A DNA stretch of 9,402 nucleotides from Candidatus Woesearchaeota archaeon (GTDB lineage Archaea > Nanobdellota > Nanobdellia > Woesearchaeales > GW2011-AR4): positions 1 to 9,402 of the forward strand of contig JADHVE010000046.1 of the NCBI GenBank assembly GCA_016784195.1. The letters are read 5' to 3'. The notes under the pieces were generated by a model. It searched no databases and was not told the origin of the DNA. It saw only the letters and a program-made list of their open reading frames with translations. This document shows, in pieces, positions 5,090 to 9,402 of this stretch. The position numbers and the translations under genes were made by a program. The stretch's first letter is position 1. The number at the start of each line of letters is the position of its first letter.

Positions 5090-6048
5090 TAAGTATCTTG
5101 GACCAGTTCAAAAACAAAAAAGTCTTGGTAATAGGAGACCTTATGCTTGACAAATACATATGGGGGGAAGTATCCAGGGTAAGTCCTGAAGCTCCTGTAC
5201 AAGTAGTTAAAGTAAGCAAGGAAAGCTACGCTCCAGGAGGTGCTGCAAATGTAGCAAACAATGTTGCAGCGCTAAATGGCAAAACTTACATGATTGGCCT
5301 GGTGGGCAATGATGAAGCTAATGAAACTCTGATTTCAGAATTAAAAAAAAAGCAGATAAACACAGAAGGAATCATAGAAGACAATAACCGGCCAACAATA
5401 CAGAAAATAAGAGTCATAGGAAAAGGCCAGCAGCTCTTAAGGTTTGATTACGAAAAAAAAGACTACTTAGATGAAGGTAAGGAAAAAAAGATACTTGACT
5501 TTGTCATAAAAAGAATACAAAACATTGACGCAATCATCATCTCAGATTATGCAAAAGGCGTAATAACAAAAAACCTTGCAGAGAAACTGATAAAATTAGC
5601 AAATGAAAAAAAGAAGATTATCATAATAGACCCAAAACCAGAACATAAGAAATTTTACAAAAACGCCACCTTAATCACTCCAAACAATAAAGAAGCCTGT
5701 GAAATGCTTAATGTTGAAGAAAAAAATGACGATTCCATAAACAAAGTAGGAAAAAGATTATTAGAAGAACTCAATGCCCATATAGTCATAACAAAAGGGG
5801 AAAAGGGAATAGCCATATTTGAGAAGAATAGCGAAATCACAAACATCCCGACAAAAGCAAAAGAAGTCTATGACATTATCGGAGCAGGAGACACAGTCGT
5901 AGCAACCTTAGCATTAGCATTAGCATCAAACGCCACATTAAAAGAAGCAGCCATTTTAGCGAATTACGCAGCAGGAATTACTGTAGGCAAAGTTGGAACT
6001 TCCACAGTAACAACCGAAGAGATAAAAAAAGCAATGCAAGATGAATAA
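5074..6048 (+). CDS. rfaE1: D-glycero-beta-D-manno-heptose-7-phosphate 1-kinase (HldA/RfaE1 domain)
   Basis: 324 aa PfkB/ribokinase-family kinase equal to the N-terminal half of bacterial HldE. Signatures: GDLMLDKYIWGEVSRVSPEAP (21-41), the sugar-binding GGAANVANN (55-63), SDYAKG, IDPKP, ITPN with NKEA, ITKGEKG, and the ATP/catalytic DIIGAGDT (267-274) with presumed base Asp273. The end NYAAGITVGKVGTSTV is typical of RfaE1. It phosphorylates D-glycero-D-manno-heptose 7-phosphate at C1 in the cytoplasm. A strong SD, GGAGG, stands 7 nt ahead of the ATG, inside the end of hldD. The stop overlaps the phosphatase start by 8 nt. In this genome the kinase and nucleotidyltransferase functions of HldE are split into separate genes, as in the HldA/HldC arrangement. 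Confidence 0.88.
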   Translation: MDQKLISILDQFKNKKVLVIGDLMLDKYIWGEVSRVSPEAPVQVVKVSKESYAPGGAANVANNVAALNGKTYMIGLVGNDEANETLISELKKKQINTEGIIEDNNRPTIQKIRVIGKGQQLLRFDYEKKDYLDEGKEKKILDFVIKRIQNIDAIIISDYAKGVITKNLAEKLIKLANEKKKIIIIDPKPEHKKFYKNATLITPNNKEACEMLNVEEKNDDSINKVGKRLLEELNAHIVITKGEKGIAIFEKNSEITNIPTKAKEVYDIIGAGDTVVATLALALASNATLKEAAILANYAAGITVGKVGTSTVTTEEIKKAMQDE

Positions 6049-6592
6049 CGCTATCTATTTGGACCGCGACGGTACTCTAAACCAAGACGACGGCTATGTC
6101 CACAAGATTAAAAACTTTCAACTATTGCCAGATGTTTTAGACGCATTAAAATTATTAAAAAATGATTTTAAATTGTTTATTATAACTAACCAGTCAGGCA
6201 TTGGAAGAGGTTATTTTGGTATTGAAGATGTTAAAAAGTTTAACAACCATATGATTAAAGAGTTTAAGAAAGAGGGAATAAAAATTGAAGAAGTGTATAT
6301 CTGCCCGCATAATCCTGATAAGAAATGTGACTGTAGAAAACCAAATATAAAATTTATCAAAGAAACAGAAAGAGAATTTAACATAGACTTAAAGAGCTCA
6401 TGGGTTATTGGAGATCTTTATACTGATATAAAAATGGGCAAAAATTCAGGATGTAAAACAATATATGTACTGACTGGGCATGGGAAATACCGTAAAAATC
6501 AATTAGAAGAAAATGGCATAATACCAGATTTTATTTGTGAAAATATACTAGAAGCTGCAAAAACTATAATACAAAATAAAAATCTTAATTAA
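6041..6592 (+). CDS. gmhB: D-glycero-D-manno-heptose 1,7-bisphosphate 7-phosphatase (HAD, GmhB)
   Basis: 183 aa HAD subfamily IIIA phosphatase. Motif I is LDRDGTLNQD with nucleophile Asp8 and Asp10; motif II is IITNQSGIGRGYF; the zinc loop CPHNPDKKCDCRKP supplies Cys88, His90, Cys96 and Cys98; Lys follows in the RKP segment; motif IV is IGDLYTD with Asp125 and Asp129. These are the GmhB landmarks, including the structural zinc site that separates it from histidinol phosphatase relatives only in part. It removes the C7 phosphate after the kinase step. It overlaps the kinase gene by 8 nt, indicating coupling, and is followed by a 50-nt gap containing a short hairpin. Compared with the genes on either side it has somewhat more TT-ending codons, a weak hint of a different origin. 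Confidence 0.88.
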   Translation: MNNAIYLDRDGTLNQDDGYVHKIKNFQLLPDVLDALKLLKNDFKLFIITNQSGIGRGYFGIEDVKKFNNHMIKEFKKEGIKIEEVYICPHNPDKKCDCRKPNIKFIKETEREFNIDLKSSWVIGDLYTDIKMGKNSGCKTIYVLTGHGKYRKNQLEENGIIPDFICENILEAAKTIIQNKNLN

Positions 6593-6615
6593 GCCAAAGA
6601 TAATAAAAAAATGTC

Positions 6616-6632
6616 AAATCCCCAAGGGATTT
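6616..6632 (+). other. Short hairpin ahead of the nucleotidyltransferase gene
   Basis: AAATCCC and GGGATTT form a perfect 7-bp stem with a 3-nt loop in the only intergenic gap of the operon, ending 10 nt before ATG 6643. No T-run follows, so it is not an obvious terminator. It could affect processing or initiation. In an AT-rich gap a chance origin is possible. Confidence 0.4.
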
Positions 6633-6642
6633 AAGAATAAAA

Positions 6643-7128
6643 ATGACCAAACAAAAAATAAAAACAATGGAGGAATTAAAAAAAATAATTAAAAATCTAA
6701 AAAGCCAGAACAAGAAAATTGTAACAACTAATGGCGTATTTGATATTCTGCATTTAGGGCATATAAAATATCTGCAGGAAGCAAAAAAGCTGGGAGATAT
6801 CTTAGCCATAGCCCTGAACTCTGATTCTTCTGTAAAGCAGATAAAAGGCCCTCAAAGGCCAATAAACGACCAGGAAGCGAGAGCAGAAGTATTGGCATCT
6901 TTGGAATTTGTTGATTACATTGTAATTTTCAACGAAACAGACCCTGTAAAAATCCTCTCTGAAATAAAACCGGATATTCATGTTAAAGGTGGAGATTACA
7001 AACTAGGTGAAATAATAGAAAAAGACATTGTAGAAAAAAATAACGGAAAAATAATCTTAATCCCTGAAATAAAAGGTTATTCTACAACAAACCTAATAGA
7101 CAAGATAATCAAAATTTATAAAAAATAA
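6643..7128 (+). CDS. rfaE2: Heptose-1-phosphate adenylyltransferase-like (RfaE2/HldE C-terminal domain)
   Basis: 161 aa cytidylyltransferase-fold nucleotidyltransferase. It carries TTNGVFDILHLGHIKYLQ with the HxGH motif at 37-40, ALNSDSSVKQIKGPQRPI, VKGGDY, and GYSTTNLIDKI (145-155) for the second nucleotide-binding motif. This matches the RfaE2 domain, which transfers AMP from ATP to heptose 1-phosphate to give ADP-heptose. Length is normal for the stand-alone form. The start could be ATG 6643 or the in-frame ATG 6667, since neither has a good SD. It is last in the operon and converges with the DUF5989-like gene, 15 nt apart. Relatives such as glycerol-3-phosphate cytidylyltransferase share the fold, but the RfaE2-specific blocks and context favour heptose. 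Confidence 0.85.
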   Translation: MTKQKIKTMEELKKIIKNLKSQNKKIVTTNGVFDILHLGHIKYLQEAKKLGDILAIALNSDSSVKQIKGPQRPINDQEARAEVLASLEFVDYIVIFNETDPVKILSEIKPDIHVKGGDYKLGEIIEKDIVEKNNGKIILIPEIKGYSTTNLIDKIIKIYKK

Positions 7129-7130
7129 AG

Positions 7131-7137
7131 AAAAAAA
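7131..7137 (-). terminator. T-run terminator of the carbamoyltransferase operon
   Basis: Minus-strand T7 begins 6 nt past the stop of the small membrane gene at 7144 and is followed by more T-rich sequence, fitting archaeal T-tract termination. Confidence 0.5.
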
Positions 7138-7143
7138 TAAAAT

Positions 7144-7305
7144 TTAAAACAAAGCATAAACAAATGGTGACAATGCACTGCTCTGTCCAAATGCAATCAA
7201 TATTCCAACCAGCAAAAGCATGATTATTATTGGCAGCAGCCACCATTTCTTCCTTACCCTTAAAAAATCCCAAAGTTCGCCTAACAAAGATTTGTTTTGT
7301 GACAT
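7144..7305 (-). CDS. DUF5989-like small membrane protein
   Basis: 53 aa, beginning MSQNKSLLGELWDFLRVRKK, followed by WWLLP, a single hydrophobic span (IIIMLLLVGILIAF) and a short GQSSALSPFVYALF tail. The basic RVRKKWW run before the span and the GQSSALSPF tail are typical of DUF5989 proteins, which accompany SxtJ and NodU/CmcH carbamoyltransferase genes. It begins 28 nt after the carbamoyltransferase stop; an AGGAG is present but 16 nt upstream of the ATG, which is long for an SD. The reading frame is short enough to be missed by length filters, and a longer, meaningless frame overlaps it on the same strand. Role is unknown; probably a membrane partner of the carbamoylation module. Confidence 0.8.
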   Translation of the reverse strand: MSQNKSLLGELWDFLRVRKKWWLLPIIIMLLLVGILIAFGQSSALSPFVYALF

Positions 7306-7333
7306 TTTTTATTATCAATCAACTCCTGATATT

Positions 7334-9094
7334 TTAATCTTTCGCATATTTCTCACTGTCCCACATATCTTCTGGGTTGTCTTCCCGTTTTATTAAAAAT
7401 TTGCCCATCACTAAACAGTCAATACCGGTTCCCATCATACACTTATAGGCATCATAAGGAGTGCATACGATTGGTTCTCCGCGAATATTAAATGAAGTAT
7501 TAATCAAAATAGGGATTCCGGATAACCTGCCAAATTCCTTGATAACATCATAATAAAGATGATTTTGAGGTCTTCTTATTGTCTGCAATCTCCCGGAACC
7601 ATCAACATGAGTCACAGAAGGTATTTTATTACGCCACTCTTTTCGGATAGGATAAACCATCAACATAAAATCAGTTGGTTCCGGCACAGGCTCGCCGCAT
7701 TCAAAATAAGCCGAAGCATCGTCTTCACAAACAACAGGAGCAAAAGGTCTGAACTTCTCGCGGTGCTTTACTTTTGCATTTAGCAATTCCTTTGCTTTTT
7801 GGTTGCAGGGGTTGGCTAATATGCTTCTTGCACCTAATGCCCTTGGCCCCCATTCCATTCTTCCCTGGAACCAACCAACTACAGTATTGCCATAAATTAA
7901 CTTAGCAGTTGTTTTTATTAATTCCTCTTCATCCTTAAATTCAGAATATTTGATTTTATTTTTCTCTAAAAAATTCTTTATTCGCTCTGTTGAGAATCCA
8001 GGCCCTAAAAAAGCATTTTCTAATTGAAAATTTCTTTTATTCCCCAATACCCCATTATAAACATAAGAAGCCGCCCCCATACTTGTGCCGCCGTCACCAG
8101 CAGCCGGCTGTATCCATATCTTTCTGAATGGAGTATTCCTTAAAATTTTCCCATTCGCAACACTGTTAAGCCCGCAGCCGCCAGCTATAACAATATTCTC
8201 ACATTTTGTTTCATTGTAAACATGATTTAAAATTTTAAACAAAACTTCCTCGTAAATTAATTGCAATGCAGCAGAAATATCCTTGTGTCTTTGAGTAACT
8301 TCAGATTCTGATTTTCTTACCATCCCTTCGAGCAATTTGCATAATTTCTTAGAAGGCATCCTGTCTTTATACTGGTAAACAAAATAGCTCATATCAAACC
8401 TATAGCTGCCGTCTTCTTTGATATCAATTACTTTTCTTAATTTCTCATAGTAAGGATTTGTTTCTTTGTTCATATCGCCATAAGCAGCCAGTCCCATAAC
8501 TTTATACTCTGAATTATTTACAGTAAAGCCTAAGTAAGCAGTAACCGTAGAATACAACAAACCCAGAGAATGTGGAAATTTTATTTCTTTCGTCAAATTA
8601 ATATTGTTTCCTTCACCCAACCCATATGCAGTAGTTGTCCATTCACCAACACCCTCAACAGTTAGTATAGCTGCTTTCTCAAAAGGGCTTAACAAAAAAG
8701 AGCTGGCAGCATGAGCCATGTGATGCTCAACAAACATTATATCCCGCTTATATTTAAGTTTCTTCCTAATAGCCTTCACGAGCCGTAATTTTTCATTTAT
8801 CCATGATGGTGTTGAACTCAAAAAAGTCTTAAGGCTTAGTGGAAAATTCTCAATATGCTGGGATAACAATCTCTCAAATTTAAGAAACGGCTTTTCATAG
8901 AAACCTATATGCTCAATATCATTTATTGTGATGTTCTGGCTCTTTAAACAATAGTTTATAGCATTGATTGGAAAAGAGATATCATGCTTCTTTCTGGTAA
9001 ACCTTTCTTCTTCAGCAGCTGCTACAATAGCTCCATCTTTCAATAAAGCAGCAGATGCATCATGATAATAACAGCTAATTCCCAAAATATACAT
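7334..9094 (-). CDS. NodU/CmcH-family O-carbamoyltransferase
   Basis: 586 aa from ATG 9092-9094. The in-frame TTG at 9101-9103 overlaps the previous stop, and the mature-looking start MYILGISCYYHDASAALL favours the ATG. The N-terminal Kae1/YrdC-related domain (about 1-345) has GAIVAAAEEERFTRKKHD, the metal-binding FVEHHMAHAASSF (His124/125/128), VEGVGEWTTT, HSLGLLYSTVTAYLGF, IAGGCGLNSVANG and QPAAGDGGTSMGAA. The C-terminal domain (about 390-565) has GRMEWGPRALGARSILA, REKFRPFAPVV and LINTSFNIRGEPIVCTP. The family uses carbamoyl phosphate and ATP to carbamoylate a hydroxyl on a sugar or natural product. Its setting beside sugar-nucleotide genes suggests a surface glycan acceptor. It belongs to the operon with the SxtJ-like and DUF5989-like genes. 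Family is certain; the acceptor is unknown. Confidence 0.93.
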   Translation of the reverse strand: MYILGISCYYHDASAALLKDGAIVAAAEEERFTRKKHDISFPINAINYCLKSQNITINDIEHIGFYEKPFLKFERLLSQHIENFPLSLKTFLSSTPSWINEKLRLVKAIRKKLKYKRDIMFVEHHMAHAASSFLLSPFEKAAILTVEGVGEWTTTAYGLGEGNNINLTKEIKFPHSLGLLYSTVTAYLGFTVNNSEYKVMGLAAYGDMNKETNPYYEKLRKVIDIKEDGSYRFDMSYFVYQYKDRMPSKKLCKLLEGMVRKSESEVTQRHKDISAALQLIYEEVLFKILNHVYNETKCENIVIAGGCGLNSVANGKILRNTPFRKIWIQPAAGDGGTSMGAASYVYNGVLGNKRNFQLENAFLGPGFSTERIKNFLEKNKIKYSEFKDEEELIKTTAKLIYGNTVVGWFQGRMEWGPRALGARSILANPCNQKAKELLNAKVKHREKFRPFAPVVCEDDASAYFECGEPVPEPTDFMLMVYPIRKEWRNKIPSVTHVDGSGRLQTIRRPQNHLYYDVIKEFGRLSGIPILINTSFNIRGEPIVCTPYDAYKCMMGTGIDCLVMGKFLIKREDNPEDMWDSEKYAKD

Positions 9095-9099
9095 TTTAA

Positions 9100-9348
9100 T
9101 CAAAACTGTCTATAGTATTTCTCGATTGGTTTCTTTTTTAAATTCAACTCTGACCAATACGAATCCTTTTCTGATAATCTCATATCTAAAAAGTGCTTTC
9201 TGAACAATTTAGCAAAAATTGAAGTGAAACCAACTCCGATAAAATAAACTGCTAACAACAAAACAGAGTTAATGATTAAGGCTATGCCCTGGCCAAAATT
9301 CCTCATCCCATTCCTGAATCCCTTAAAAAATTCTTTTAATCCTTTCAT
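9100..9348 (-). CDS. SxtJ-like small membrane protein
   Basis: 82 aa. A basic amphipathic start (MKGLKEFFKGFRNGMRNFGQ) leads into a hydrophobic segment at about 21-49 (GIALIINSVLLLAVYFIGVG, FTSIFAKLF). A polar tail follows with the SYW motif at 63-65 and an EKYYRQF end. This order of membrane segment, basic loop and SYW followed by a charged tail is the shortened pattern of SxtJ-family proteins found next to NodU/CmcH carbamoyltransferases. Function unknown; perhaps it places the carbamoyltransferase at the membrane. Its ATG overlaps the upstream gene's TGA (ATGA) and GAGG stands about 8 nt ahead. Its stop is 5 nt before the carbamoyltransferase ATG, so the genes form one operon. Confidence 0.75.
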   Translation of the reverse strand: MKGLKEFFKGFRNGMRNFGQGIALIINSVLLLAVYFIGVGFTSIFAKLFRKHFLDMRLSEKDSYWSELNLKKKPIEKYYRQF

Positions 9349-9402
9349 CTCAAAAGCCTCTTCATAGACATACTGATAAGAACTACTAAGATTGTAATCC
9401 CA
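9345..9402 (-). CDS. C-terminal end of an unidentified membrane protein (partial)
   Basis: The last 18 residues of a frame entering from the right edge read GITILVVLISMSMKRLLR and stop at a TGA that shares ATGA with the SxtJ-like start. A hydrophobic stretch ending in basic residues suggests a final membrane helix with a cytoplasmic tail. Too little is present to name a family. The SxtJ-like frame itself is also open to the edge, so an N-terminal extension of that protein is the alternative. Confidence 0.5.
   Translation of the reverse strand, partial: GITILVVLISMSMKRLLR

Noticed and set aside
5908..5925. TTAGCA repeated three times
   Set aside because: Lies within the kinase gene and encodes LALALA in a helix; ordinary codon choice explains it.
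6585..6809. Minus-strand frame opposite the start of the RfaE2-type gene
   Set aside because: Antisense to strongly conserved nucleotidyltransferase codons (GVFDILHLGH); Phe/Leu-rich composition is a strand artefact.
7109..7318. 69-aa minus-strand frame overlapping the small membrane gene
   Set aside because: Same strand but a different frame from the 53-aa DUF5989-like gene; its product shows no domain logic, while the shorter frame has a clear family pattern.

Overview
The window looks like chromosomal DNA of an AT-rich, compactly coded archaeon, most likely a small-genome DPANN lineage of the Woesearchaeota/Pacearchaeota kind. The evidence is archaeal-style promoters (TATA elements about 30 nt ahead of start codons with almost no leader, for example before 2559 and 3849), T-run terminators, 4-16 nt gene overlaps, an antitoxin resembling archaeal DUF2683 proteins, and a ribbon-helix-helix (RHH)/nucleotidyltransferase fusion. 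The lineage is inferred from gene style only; no rRNA or tRNA gene is present.

Region 1 (1-2543) is accessory. A PA14-like plus alpha/beta-hydrolase protein, open at the left edge, stops at 1647. Its apparent C-terminal membrane anchor continues in another frame to 1763, one C short in a C-run. The anchor-coding sequence recurs 729 bp downstream as a 54-bp perfect direct repeat. The two copies enclose an inverted RelE/ParE-type toxin-antitoxin operon with its own TATA box and Shine-Dalgarno (SD) site. A small single-span membrane protein of unknown function follows (2559-2915).

Region 2 (2953-7128) is a sugar-nucleotide locus. Rightward, a tight operon encodes a cupin, an HldD-like epimerase, an HldA/RfaE1-type heptose-7-phosphate kinase, a GmhB-type heptose bisphosphate phosphatase and an RfaE2/HldE-C-type nucleotidyltransferase: the ADP-L-glycero-D-manno-heptose route minus a recognisable GmhA isomerase. 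Leftward and divergent is a probable regulator with an N-terminal RHH DNA-binding domain fused to a sugar-nucleotidyltransferase fold whose catalytic GxGTRLxP loop has been lost. The intergenic region holds two inverted repeats of the same half-site, GTATGAA/TTCATAC, each placed on one of the two predicted transcription starts. This reads as an autoregulated sugar-sensing switch for the heptose operon, and it is the most interesting system here.

Region 3 (7144-9402, minus strand, convergent with the heptose operon) is a carbamoyltransferase module: the tail of an unidentified membrane protein, a small SxtJ-like membrane protein, a NodU/CmcH-family O-carbamoyltransferase, and a 53-aa DUF5989-like membrane peptide. 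Together with region 2 it suggests synthesis and decoration of a cell-surface glycan. There is no tRNA, rRNA, CRISPR array or insertion sequence, and no gene-free stretch over 300 bp.
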